Source: Natranaeroarchaeum sp042663585 | Lineage (GTDB): Archaea; Halobacteriota; Halobacteria; Halobacteriales; Natronoarchaeaceae | Length of the DNA: 64,000 nucleotides | Direction of reading: 5' to 3' | Assembly: GCF_042663585.1 (NCBI RefSeq) | Contig: NZ_JBHTAN010000006.1 | Coordinates: 2,480,001 to 2,544,000 of the forward strand | Part shown: one piece after another, positions 43,073-51,444 of the stretch | How positions within the stretch are numbered: position 1 is the first letter of the stretch | Layout: every line of letters starts with the position of its first letter | Program-made: the position numbers and the translations under genes | The notes under the pieces: model-generated | Database searches by the model: none | Told to the model about the DNA's origin: nothing | The model's input: the letters and a program-made list of their open reading frames with translations, nothing else

Positions 43073-43846
43073 TCAGCGGAAACAGCGATCGAACGCGCCA
43101 GTCCGCCGGATCGCGAGCAGTTCCTCGACGGCCGGGGCGTCGAACCGCATCGGGCGACGCCACCACGGCCCGTTGCCGGAATCCGAGGAGAGATCGGTGA
43201 CCAACCGGTTGGCGTCGCTCCCCGCCTCAGCGCTACTGAGCGGGACCGCCCGATCGTACAGCGCCGAGTCGTCCGGATCGCCGGCGAGCAGCACTTTCGC
43301 ATCGAACTGTTCCCGGCGGACGTGGGCGTTGGACGCGAACCACTCCTGCTCGGCCGGTGGGAGCGCTCGATACTCCTCCCCGGTAAGCGGGTCGCGAGCG
43401 AGACGGAACTGGCCGATGACGTAGGCACCCCACTCGGGGGCGATCCAGCGCGCGCGTGGTTCGTCGCTCGCAGTTGGCGCGTTTTCGTCGTCGACAGTCG
43501 GTTCGGCTTCTTCGTCGGTCGCCGAAAGCGTCGCGTAAAAGAAGACGTAGTCGCCCGCCGACAGATCGGTCAGCGGACCGGCCTTGACGCCGTGCTCGTC
43601 GCCGTAGGTGTACCGGTCGCAGTGGGCGTATTCGGCAAAGGCAGGGTCGAGGTGGACCGGCGTGTCGAGGTGACCGTCGGGGAGCGACGTGCGGAGGTCG
43701 AGATCCGCGTAGGTGGGGACCGGTTCGTCGACCGGTTCACGCTCCGGGATCGGGACGTACTCGAACCGGCCGTCGGCGTAGATGGGACCGCGGACGCCGG
43801 GGAGGTTCGTGTTCGCGGCGACGTTGATCGCTACTGCTCGGGGCAC
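43073..43846 (-). CDS. Nmad3-like putative nucleotide-modification-associated protein
   Basis: 257 residues. The start MPRAVAINVAANTNLPGVRG and the nearby GPIYADGRFEYVPIPE resemble the Nmad3 family (putative nucleotide modification associated domain 3). No catalytic motif can be named. Convergent with the UspA gene (2-nt gap). It is single, and no phage genes surround it. An alternative is a general haloarchaeal hypothetical protein. Confidence 0.65.
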   Translation of the reverse strand: MPRAVAINVAANTNLPGVRGPIYADGRFEYVPIPEREPVDEPVPTYADLDLRTSLPDGHLDTPVHLDPAFAEYAHCDRYTYGDEHGVKAGPLTDLSAGDYVFFYATLSATDEEAEPTVDDENAPTASDEPRARWIAPEWGAYVIGQFRLARDPLTGEEYRALPPAEQEWFASNAHVRREQFDAKVLLAGDPDDSALYDRAVPLSSAEAGSDANRLVTDLSSDSGNGPWWRRPMRFDAPAVEELLAIRRTGAFDRCFR

Positions 43847-43901
43847 GGTGTCACAGACAGTCCGGTGGCTAAAAAGTCCCGGCTACCCGGTCGGCGCGGC
43901 A

Positions 43902-44246
43902 TCAGACGCCCAGTTGGCTCCCACAACTTCGACAGTACGAGTAGATCGCCTCGCGTTCGTTTCTGGTGCCGCAGTGCTGGCAGACGATGGCGTCCTCACC
44001 CGCCGCAACTGCGTGGTGGACTTCCGGGCGATCCTCGGGAGCGCCTTCGGGGTGCCGACCGTGCTGTGTGTGCGCGGGATAGGGCTGGCTCGGCGCGGCG
44101 CTCGGCGTCGTCCCCTGCGTGTGTTCTCCCTCGTCGGAGAGGTCGAACGACCGGTCACGGTCCTCGCCACGCAGGTACAGATAGACGAACGCCTGCACCA
44201 GGACGAGCAAGAGTGCGTACACGAGCACCCATTGCCAGACCTCCAT
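43902..44246 (-). CDS. Membrane-anchored zinc-ribbon protein (DUF7577-like)
   Basis: 114 residues from the ATG at 44246. One N-terminal membrane segment (EVWQWVLVYALLLVLVQAF), a flexible linker, and a C-terminal ribbon with CQHCGT and CRSCGS. Matches a haloarchaeal zinc-ribbon family. Divergent from the PRC-barrel gene. Confidence 0.78.
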   Translation of the reverse strand: MEVWQWVLVYALLLVLVQAFVYLYLRGEDRDRSFDLSDEGEHTQGTTPSAAPSQPYPAHTQHGRHPEGAPEDRPEVHHAVAAGEDAIVCQHCGTRNEREAIYSYCRSCGSQLGV

Positions 44247-44346
44247 GCGTCGTGGTACGACCCCACACACCTTCAGTGTTCGGCCCAGAACAGGACTCCA
44301 CCGCCGGTCGTCGCGATAAAAAAACGGTGTCGGTTCCGCCCGTGGC

Positions 44347-44354
44347 GTTTATAC
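44347..44354 (+). promoter_or_regulatory. TATA box of PRC-barrel/nob1 operon
   Basis: GTTTATAC 24-31 nt before the ATG at 44378, as expected for a leaderless transcript. Confidence 0.6.
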
Positions 44355-44377
44355 TACAGGAGGCGAAACGAGTCTGT

Positions 44378-44623
44378 ATGTCCGACATACTCGCGGAAAA
44401 CCTCTCCGGAAAAGCCGTCATGGGTACTGACGGAACCGAGCTCGGCATGTTGTACAACATCACGATGGATCTGAAAAGCGGCGAACTCCACGACGTCGTC
44501 ATCGAGCCCGACGAAGACACGACGGGCCACGGAAGCGATCTCCGGACCGACGAAAGCGGCCGCTATCGCGTCCCCGTCCAGGCAGTCCAGGCAGTGAAAG
44601 ACTACATCGTCGTAAAGCGGTAA
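44378..44623 (+). CDS. PRC-barrel domain protein
   Basis: 81 residues. A single PRC barrel starting MSDILAENLSGKAVMGTDG and ending VKDYIVVKR. PRC-barrel proteins in bacteria include RimM, which binds S19 during 30S assembly. The stop TAA overlaps the nob1 ATG by one base, so the pair is translationally coupled, which supports a ribosome-assembly role. Small archaeal PRC proteins have also been linked to cell division, so context rather than sequence decides. Confidence 0.9.
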   Translation: MSDILAENLSGKAVMGTDGTELGMLYNITMDLKSGELHDVVIEPDEDTTGHGSDLRTDESGRYRVPVQAVQAVKDYIVVKR

Positions 44624-45087
44624 TGTACGTTCTCGACTCCTCAGCGTTTATCAACGAGTATCACACCGATAGCCAGACAGCAACCATCCCGCTCGTCCGG
44701 GAGGAGCTCGAAGACGAGAGCGCCTACCGGTACGACGCGATGGAGGGCTCGGGGATGCATATCCATATCCCCGGCGACGAGACCGTCGAGAAGATCGAAC
44801 GGGCGGCCCGCGAGAGTGGCGACCTCGATGCGCTCTCGGACACTGACATTCGGCTGATCGCCGCGACCTTCGAACTCGACGGCCGGCTGGTGACCGATGA
44901 TTACGCGATGCAGAACGTCGCCGAGAAGCTCAACGTCGACGTGGAAGTGATCGCACGGGACGGAATCGCCGAACAGCGTAACTGGCAGTTCCAGTGTCAG
45001 GGCTGTGGTCGCGAGTTCGACGAGAACAAGGATCGGTGTCCGATCTGTGGGAGCCCGCTCTCCAGAAAGAATCCCTCGAACGCCTAG
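44623..45087 (+). CDS. nob1: Endoribonuclease Nob1 (PIN domain with zinc ribbon)
   Basis: Cleaves the 3' end of pre-16S rRNA in archaeal 30S maturation. 154 residues. The PIN domain starts MYVLDSSAFINEY with catalytic D5, followed by acidic residues in SDTDIRLIAA and LVTDDYAM. The C-terminal rubredoxin-like ribbon has CQGC and CPIC. Full length for archaeal Nob1. It overlaps the PRC gene by 1 nt and the convergent RHH gene by 4 nt. Confidence 0.93.
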   Translation: MYVLDSSAFINEYHTDSQTATIPLVREELEDESAYRYDAMEGSGMHIHIPGDETVEKIERAARESGDLDALSDTDIRLIAATFELDGRLVTDDYAMQNVAEKLNVDVEVIARDGIAEQRNWQFQCQGCGREFDENKDRCPICGSPLSRKNPSNA

Positions 45088-45224
45088 GCGGGATCGGAAT
45101 CTTCGAGTCCGCGCTCGATCAACTGCCGGAGCACCTCCTGTTCCGTGAGCTCGTACTCCCTGGCGAGTCGCTCGACTCGCTTGCCGACATCGTCGTCACA
45201 GACGATGGAGTACTGTCGTGGCAT
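45084..45224 (-). CDS. Ribbon-helix-helix (CopG-like) DNA-binding protein
   Basis: 46 residues read on the minus strand from the ATG at 45224 to the TAG at 45084. The beta strand QYSIVCDDDV precedes two helices, GKRVERLAREYEL and TEQEVLRQLIERGLE, the typical RHH layout. Its stop overlaps the nob1 stop within a CTAG. A similar small RHH gene next to nob1 would suit a haloarchaeal regulator; its target is unknown. Confidence 0.78.
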   Translation of the reverse strand: MPRQYSIVCDDDVGKRVERLAREYELTEQEVLRQLIERGLEDSDPA

Positions 45225-45361
45225 GACAGTTTGTACCGAAGCGTGAGGTAAAAAACTGAGTCAGACGGCTGTCATACGTTCAATCCACGATATCTGCGGC
45301 GAACCCCCTGGAGCCGACGGAAGACGTTGTCTGGACCGTCACTAACGTCCATTACAAACAG

Positions 45362-45369
45362 TTTTTATG
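45362..45369 (+). promoter_or_regulatory. TATA box of first Hvo_1808-family gene
   Basis: TTTTTATG 23-30 nt before the ATG at 45392. Confidence 0.55.
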
Positions 45370-45391
45370 CGCCTGTCACGATACTGTGACC

Positions 45392-47095
45392 ATGCGCCAG
45401 CACCTCGCCGTGTGCATGGCCCTGCTGTTTGCACTTTCACTGGTTGCGATCCCTATCGGCAGCGCAGCGACCGTTCAAGCGACCGGGACGGCGACCCCGC
45501 AGGAGGGCGACGTCGCAACGGCGAGTACGACACTCCAGAGCGACGGCGATGTGAGCGACGGCGGTGTAGTCCACACATGCGCCATGGACCCACCCGAGGA
45601 TTACGCCGATCCGGCGGAGGACGGCCTCGGCTGGTCGAACGGCTACTGGTACGACGAACCACTCGACGTTAACACGACAGGAGGACTCAACGAGTCCGAG
45701 TTCGACGCGCTGGTCGCCCGGACCGAGGCCCGCGTCGAAGCGATCCGGTGTCTCCCCTTCGAGAACGAGACGACAGTCGAGGTGATCACGCGCGAGGAGT
45801 TCGCGAACGAAACCGCCCAGTGGAACGTATCGGAGGACCGCCGCGCGTTCGAGAACGTTGTCTACGAGGCCCTGTTGCTCGTCGACGACACGGATGTCGC
45901 GGAGGTCCGGCGGGAGAACCTCGAAACGGGCGTGGGGGGATACTACGACCCAGCCACTGATCGGATCGTCGTCATCGCGGACGACGAAGAGTCACTGGAG
46001 TTCGACGAAACGGTTCTCGCCCACGAACTCGGTCACGCCCTGCAGGACCAACAGTTCGATCTGAGTCGCTTCGACGAGCAGATGCTCGACGCTAGCACCG
46101 CAGAGAACGGACTGATCGAGGGTGACGTCGGCTACGTCGAACAGCTCTACGAAGGGGCCTGCGAGGACGGCGTCTGGGCGGATACCTGCATAGAGGTTCA
46201 GGATCCCGAGCCAGCACCCGGGCCGGACGACCTCGCGAACGTCGGCCTCTATCTCCTCTCCTTCCAGCCGTACAGCGACGGCCCCGCGTTCGTCGACGCG
46301 CGCTACGAGTACGACCCCGGCGAGCAGTCGGCCGGCAACTGGGGGCCGGTCAACGAACTGTACGAGAACCCGCCCGGAACGACAGCCGAGGTGATCAGTC
46401 CCGACCGGTATCCGAGCTACAAGTCGACAAACGTGACGATACAGGACAACAGTACTGACGAGTGGGAGCGACTGACAGTCGAGGGGCGACCCGACTACGA
46501 GACCGTCGGGCAAGCAGGGCTGTTCACGATGTTCGCTAACCCGACGTTCGACTCGGCGGCGGATCAGCTGATCGAACCGAGCGAGCTGCAGGACAACGAC
46601 TCGCCCTACAGGCTCTACAACTACAGCAACGAGTACGTCACTGGCTGGGACGGCGACCGGCTACAGGTCTACGAATCCGAGGACGGCGAGACGGGCTACG
46701 TCTGGGCGACCGAGTGGGAGAGCGAGGAGGACGCACTGGCGTTCAGGCAGGGCTACGACCGACTGCTCGACGATGCGTGGAGTATGGACCGCGTCGAGGG
46801 TCGGGCCGGCACCTACGAGTCCGGCGACGCGTTTGCGGGGGCGTACTACGTCGACCGCGAGGGGACACAAGTGTCCATCGTCCACGCGCCAACCGTGGAT
46901 CAACTTTCGGACCTCGAAAGCACCGCCGAATCGACCACCGAGTGGGAACTCCCACAGTCGACGCCTGCCGACGACACCGGCACCGGCACCGACACCGGCA
47001 CCGACGAGATACCGGGCTTCGGGATCGTAGCCGCCGTGATTGGCCTCTTCGGTGCGTTTCTGATTGTCCTTCGGCGGCGACGCAACGGCGGTTGA
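45392..47095 (+). CDS. Hvo_1808-family surface protein with HExxH and PGF-CTERM anchor
   Basis: 567 residues from the ATG at 45392; a GTG two codons upstream is possible. Sec signal peptide (1-27). A gluzincin-like zinc motif HELGHALQDQQF near 213, with a likely third ligand in LIEGDVGY about 30 residues later. A Thr/Asp-rich C-terminal spacer precedes IPGFGIVAAVIGL and RRRRN, the PGF-CTERM signal processed by archaeosortase A. It should be a glycosylated cell-surface protease or binding protein. A paralogue follows 63 nt downstream. Confidence 0.88.
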   Translation: MRQHLAVCMALLFALSLVAIPIGSAATVQATGTATPQEGDVATASTTLQSDGDVSDGGVVHTCAMDPPEDYADPAEDGLGWSNGYWYDEPLDVNTTGGLNESEFDALVARTEARVEAIRCLPFENETTVEVITREEFANETAQWNVSEDRRAFENVVYEALLLVDDTDVAEVRRENLETGVGGYYDPATDRIVVIADDEESLEFDETVLAHELGHALQDQQFDLSRFDEQMLDASTAENGLIEGDVGYVEQLYEGACEDGVWADTCIEVQDPEPAPGPDDLANVGLYLLSFQPYSDGPAFVDARYEYDPGEQSAGNWGPVNELYENPPGTTAEVISPDRYPSYKSTNVTIQDNSTDEWERLTVEGRPDYETVGQAGLFTMFANPTFDSAADQLIEPSELQDNDSPYRLYNYSNEYVTGWDGDRLQVYESEDGETGYVWATEWESEEDALAFRQGYDRLLDDAWSMDRVEGRAGTYESGDAFAGAYYVDREGTQVSIVHAPTVDQLSDLESTAESTTEWELPQSTPADDTGTGTDTGTDEIPGFGIVAAVIGLFGAFLIVLRRRRNGG

Positions 47096-47127
47096 TCGTC
47101 CCCGACGATATCACCCGGAGCGGACAG

Positions 47128-47135
47128 TTTTAACA
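47128..47135 (+). promoter_or_regulatory. TATA box of second Hvo_1808-family gene
   Basis: TTTTAACA 24-31 nt before the GTG at 47159, so the paralogue has its own promoter. Confidence 0.5.
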
Positions 47136-47158
47136 CTGCTTAGCAGTTGTGTAGGGAC

Positions 47159-48613
47159 GTGAACACGAGGATCGTGGCGGCGATCGGAGTCGGTCTCTTG
47201 TTACTGCTTGCCGGCTGTACGGTGCCGACAGTCGACGATGAGGGGCCACAGCCGCTCGACGACGGCGAACTCGGCCACGTCGATGGCTACGAGTACGACG
47301 ACTCCATCGACGTCGACACGAGCGACGGACTGGACGAGGGTGAGTTAGAGGCTGTCACGAAACGAGCGATGGCCCGGATCGAACAGGACCGTCGGCTGAA
47401 CTTCGAGCAGGCGGTGCCAGTCGAAGTGATCAGCCGCGAGGAGTTCCAGAGCGGCAGCGCGACCGAGCGGAGTTACGACGCGCTGGACAAACAGCTCTGG
47501 CGGGCGGCCTTCGTCGTCGGCGACGACAGCAGCGTCGACGAGGAGTTCAGCGCGCTGTACGGCTCGTCGGTCCAGGGCTACTACACGAGTGCCCGGGGCG
47601 GACAGATCGTTCTCGTCGCCGACGATCCGGACGCGGTCGAAGTGGACCGTGGGACGCTCGTCCATGAACTCACGCACGCCCTGCAGGACCAGCACTTCGG
47701 GATCAATCGCGACACTGCAACCCGCGACGAGCGGCTTGGCTGGCTGGGGCTTCTGGAGGGTGAGGGCAACTACATCATGGACCGGTACGAGGAACGCTGT
47801 GGGACCGAGTGGGAGTGTATCGACCCCGTCGAAGGGGGGTCGGGTGCGAGCCAGCAGTCGTTCAACGAGGGGCTCTACCTGTCTATCTTCCACCCCTACT
47901 CGGACGGCCCGCAGTTCGTCCACGAACTACAGGAGCGTGAGGGCTGGGAAGGGGTCAACGCGGCCTACGAGGACCATCCGACGAGTACCGCGCAGATCAT
48001 CGATCCGGACCGCTATCCGGACGACCCCGGTACGGACGTCGACATCGCGGATCGAAGCACCGACGCGTGGGAGCCAGTCGGCGAGGACGGCCCGCGCTCC
48101 GAGATGCTCGGCGAGGCCGGACTGTTTGCGGCGTTCTGGTACAACGGCGTGATCGACCAGCAACAGATCACTTCGGCGAGCGGCGAGTACGCCCGGTACA
48201 ACTACGCGCACCCGCTGACGAACGGCTGGGACGGCGACAGCATCGTCGTCTACGAGGACGGCGACGAGCAGGCCCACGTCTTCGAGTCCGAGTGGGAGAC
48301 CGAGTCCGACGCCGAGGAGTTCGCATCGGGCTACGCGGAGCTACTGACGGGCAACGCCGCCGAACCCATCGACAACCGGACCTACCAGGTCGACGAGGGC
48401 GAATCGTTCGCGGGGGCGTACCGCCTCGTCCAGAACGGTACGACGGTGACCATCGTCTACGCACCGACTGTCGAGGCGCTCGACGAGGTCCATGCCATCG
48501 AAGAACCGGTAACCGCGTCGGTCGCGACGCCCTCGACCGTATCGGCTACCGACAGCGACCAAACCGCCGCAGCTGCCTCCACTGGCAGTAGTGACGGTAT
48601 TGCCACACACTGA
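47159..48613 (+). CDS. Hvo_1808-family lipoprotein paralogue with HExxH
   Basis: 484 residues from the GTG at 47159. N-terminal lipoprotein signal with lipobox LLAGC, so it is lipid-anchored; no C-terminal anchor is present. The zinc motif HELTHALQDQHF near 170 matches the upstream paralogue, and a glutamate in LLEGEGNY lies at similar distance. The PYSDGP segment is shared by both. Own TATA box. Ends with a Ser/Thr/Ala-rich tail. Substrate unknown. Confidence 0.87.
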   Translation: MNTRIVAAIGVGLLLLLAGCTVPTVDDEGPQPLDDGELGHVDGYEYDDSIDVDTSDGLDEGELEAVTKRAMARIEQDRRLNFEQAVPVEVISREEFQSGSATERSYDALDKQLWRAAFVVGDDSSVDEEFSALYGSSVQGYYTSARGGQIVLVADDPDAVEVDRGTLVHELTHALQDQHFGINRDTATRDERLGWLGLLEGEGNYIMDRYEERCGTEWECIDPVEGGSGASQQSFNEGLYLSIFHPYSDGPQFVHELQEREGWEGVNAAYEDHPTSTAQIIDPDRYPDDPGTDVDIADRSTDAWEPVGEDGPRSEMLGEAGLFAAFWYNGVIDQQQITSASGEYARYNYAHPLTNGWDGDSIVVYEDGDEQAHVFESEWETESDAEEFASGYAELLTGNAAEPIDNRTYQVDEGESFAGAYRLVQNGTTVTIVYAPTVEALDEVHAIEEPVTASVATPSTVSATDSDQTAAAASTGSSDGIATH

Positions 48614-48658
48614 CGGCCGAACGGACGTTTTTTGATGCCGCTCCCGAACAGTAGCCGT

Positions 48659-49807
48659 ATGAGTGATCAGTTCGGGACGGTTTCTGCGGAAGCGATCCGG
48701 GACGGGACGGCGACGGACTCGTACTTCCATCGCACGGAGCGCACCCTCGAACACGCCGGAAAGAACCCGACGGTCGTCGCGGAAGTCACCGTCGACCAGT
48801 TTCCGACCGGCACGTACGACGTCTTTACCGGAATCGAGGACGTCGCACGCATGCTCGAAGGGCGATCCGTCGACGTCGATGCCATACAGGAGGGACGACT
48901 ATTCGATGGCGGCCCAGTGATGCGGATCGAGGGGCCGTATCTGGAGTTCGCCCGGTTCGAAACCTCGCTGCTGGGTTTTCTCTCGCAGGCTAGCGGGTAC
49001 GCAACGAAGGCCCTGCAAGCGCGGCGGGCCGCACCGGACTCGCAGGTGCTCTCGTTTGGCGCGCGACACGTCCACCCGGCGATCACGCCGCTGGTCGAGC
49101 GGGCCGGGGTACTCGCGGGGATGGACGGTATCTCCCACGTCGCGGCAGGAGAGGTTCTCGACCGGGAAGCCGGCGGAACGATGCCACACGCGCTCTTGCT
49201 CTGTTTCGGGAAGGGCAACCAGGAAGCAGCGTGGGTCGCGTTCGACGAGGCAGTCGACGAGAACGTCCCGCGGGTCGCGCTCTGTGATACGTTCACCGAT
49301 GAGGTCGACGAGACGCTACGGGCTGCCGACGCGCTGGGCGAGAACCTGGACAGCGTCCGAATCGACACCACGAGTTCGCGTCGCGGGGACTTCAGACATA
49401 TCCTCAAAGAACTCCACTGGGAACTCGACGCCATCGGTCGCGAGGACATCGACCTGTTCGTCAGCGGGGGGATTACGCCCAAGACCATGCGAAAGCTCCG
49501 GGATGTCGCCGACGGGTTCGGCGTTGGGAGCTACGTCACCGACGCCGATCCGCTGGACTTCGCGCTCGACATCGTGGCTATCGATGGGGATCCGATCTCG
49601 AAACGCGGGAAGCTCTCGGGTATCAAAGAGGTCTACCGGACCCCCGACGGTGGCCACCACGTGGGGCTGGCACGCCGGGACGGTCCGGCCGACGGCGAAT
49701 CGCTATTCGAGCCGTTGCTCCGGGACGGAGCAGTCGTCCGCGAGTTCGATCTCGACGCCGCTGCGGAGCGACTCACGGCGGACGCGGATCTGGTTGGAAT
49801 GGAGTAA
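48659..49807 (+). CDS. Nicotinate phosphoribosyltransferase
   Basis: Makes nicotinate mononucleotide from nicotinate and PRPP (NAD salvage). 382 residues from the ATG at 48659. Motifs: YFHRTERTLEHAG near 22-34, conserved SFGARHVHPAITP near 140, and VRIDTTSSRRGDF plus FVSGGITPKTM in the TIM-barrel phosphate-binding part. Archaeal short form. Convergent with the AMMECR1 gene. Confidence 0.9.
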   Translation: MSDQFGTVSAEAIRDGTATDSYFHRTERTLEHAGKNPTVVAEVTVDQFPTGTYDVFTGIEDVARMLEGRSVDVDAIQEGRLFDGGPVMRIEGPYLEFARFETSLLGFLSQASGYATKALQARRAAPDSQVLSFGARHVHPAITPLVERAGVLAGMDGISHVAAGEVLDREAGGTMPHALLLCFGKGNQEAAWVAFDEAVDENVPRVALCDTFTDEVDETLRAADALGENLDSVRIDTTSSRRGDFRHILKELHWELDAIGREDIDLFVSGGITPKTMRKLRDVADGFGVGSYVTDADPLDFALDIVAIDGDPISKRGKLSGIKEVYRTPDGGHHVGLARRDGPADGESLFEPLLRDGAVVREFDLDAAAERLTADADLVGME

Positions 49808-49827
49808 GTCGGCGGCAGTTGCTGAAG

Positions 49828-50430
49828 CTACAGGTGTTCGACGCTGCCGTTCGGCTCGCGTTCGCGATATATTTCGCCCTCGAAGAGCGTGATCATTACG
49901 TCCTCTCGCTGCCACGCGTTCGGGGGAAGACCTGCCTTCCGGCAGGTGCGGTCGAGATACTCTTCGGCCGACCAGCCGTTCTGGACGGGTACGGTGGGGT
50001 AGAGCCAAGCGCTGTTGTCGCCGGCGTCAACGATTGCGCCGTGTGTGCCCAGTTCCAGGTCCCCAACCGGGTCGTCGGTGAGGATGAGGTTCGTCACCGC
50101 ACAGACCGAGACTGTGATGTTCGATAGCTCTGCCGGGCGCACCTCGGACCCACAGGAGTTGTCGCTCGCCGCCTCGATGGCGGCTTCGACGATGACGTGA
50201 CCGAGTTGATCATCACCCTGATGGGCGCCAGCACATCCACGGAGGCTCGCTCGACCGCGGGTCGACTGGAGGCGAACGTACGCCCCAGTACGTTCGTAAA
50301 ATGCCTCGCGCATGCTTCCCGGCTGTTCACGCTGTCCGTTCTGGACGTATGCCTCGACGGCCTCGCGTGCAAGTTCAACCGACCGCGCCCCATCCTCGTA
50401 AGAGAGACTGACGCTTTGAGCCTCAGACAT
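49828..50430 (-). CDS. AMMECR1-family protein
   Basis: 200 residues. The AMMECR1 core hexapeptide region reads LRGCAGAH (usual form LRGCIG), followed by IVEAAIEAASDN and a C-terminal YLDRTCRKAGLPPNAW. Function unresolved; archaeal homologues often sit near MEMO or AmmeMemoSam genes, absent here. Divergent from the polyprenyl synthase gene. Confidence 0.92.
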   Translation of the reverse strand: MSEAQSVSLSYEDGARSVELAREAVEAYVQNGQREQPGSMREAFYERTGAYVRLQSTRGRASLRGCAGAHQGDDQLGHVIVEAAIEAASDNSCGSEVRPAELSNITVSVCAVTNLILTDDPVGDLELGTHGAIVDAGDNSAWLYPTVPVQNGWSAEEYLDRTCRKAGLPPNAWQREDVMITLFEGEIYREREPNGSVEHL

Positions 50431-50601
50431 AAGGTGTATAACGGTGTTGAACGACTTGAGTCCTTTCCTTCCAGTTGGATTAGCTTACCTGTTGGTATGT
50501 TACTAGTAAACAGGATAAGTAGTTTTTTACTGTTACCGGAGGATCGACCAGTATCCATCGATCCGTCACCTACTTGCCCGAGCACTCCTAACGCGGCGTC
50601 A

Positions 50602-51444
50602 ATGAAGTTTCTGGAGCGCCGGAGGGGGCTGGTCGAGGATCGGCTGGAGGCGGTGCTCGAAAATGTCGAACCCACGGAGCTCTCCGAGGAGGTCCAGCAG
50701 GTCGCACTGTCGGGCGGAAAACGCGTCAGGCCGCTCGTTACCGTCTTGGCGTGTGAAGCCGCCGGCGGGGAGGCCGAGGACGCCGTCGACTTCGGCGTCG
50801 GGATCGAACTGGTGCACAACGCGTCGCTGGTGGTCGACGACGTGATCGACCAGTCGGAGATGCGCCGTGGCGTCGAAAGCGCGTGGACAGCCCACGGCTA
50901 CGGCCCTGCAATCGTGGCTAGTGACGGCTTACTAGGCGAAGCGTTCGAGCTGTTCTCCGACGAGCCCCGTGCGATGCAGGCGGCAACGGAGGCGATGATC
51001 GAACTGGGCGAGGGTGAAGCGACCGAACTCGTCGCCCAGCCAACGAACGAGGAGGAGTACATGCAGCTCGCGCGGCGGAAGACTGGCGCGCTGTTCCGTG
51101 CCGCGGCGGAACTCGGCGCGATCGCCGCCGGCGCCGATCCGTTCGACGTCGAAGCGTTCGGCGAGTACGCCGAGCGGATGGGCGTCGCCTTTCAGATCCG
51201 TGACGACGTGCTGGACACGACCGCCGACGCCGAAGCGCTCGGCAAGCCGACCAACCAGGACGCCGAGATGGATCGACCGTCGGTGGTGCAGGTGACCGAT
51301 CTGACGCCGGACGAAGCGACCGCACTCGCCCGGGAGGAGGCCGACGCCGCGATTGACGCGCTCGAACGCACGGAAGCGGCCAACACTGACGCTGGGGAGT
51401 ATCTCCGTGACCTCGCGGAGTTCGTCGTCGTCCGCGAGCACTAG
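50602..51444 (+). CDS. Short polyprenyl (isoprenyl) diphosphate synthase
   Basis: 280 residues from the ATG at 50602, shorter than the roughly 350 of typical haloarchaeal GGPP synthases. First Asp-rich motif DDVID at 79-83 followed by MRRG, second DDVLD at 201-205, and KTGALF in between; all metal ligands are present. It condenses isopentenyl diphosphate with an allylic diphosphate; product length not predictable. Ends 4 nt inside the convergent DUF373 gene. Confidence 0.88.
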   Translation: MKFLERRRGLVEDRLEAVLENVEPTELSEEVQQVALSGGKRVRPLVTVLACEAAGGEAEDAVDFGVGIELVHNASLVVDDVIDQSEMRRGVESAWTAHGYGPAIVASDGLLGEAFELFSDEPRAMQAATEAMIELGEGEATELVAQPTNEEEYMQLARRKTGALFRAAAELGAIAAGADPFDVEAFGEYAERMGVAFQIRDDVLDTTADAEALGKPTNQDAEMDRPSVVQVTDLTPDEATALAREEADAAIDALERTEAANTDAGEYLRDLAEFVVVREH

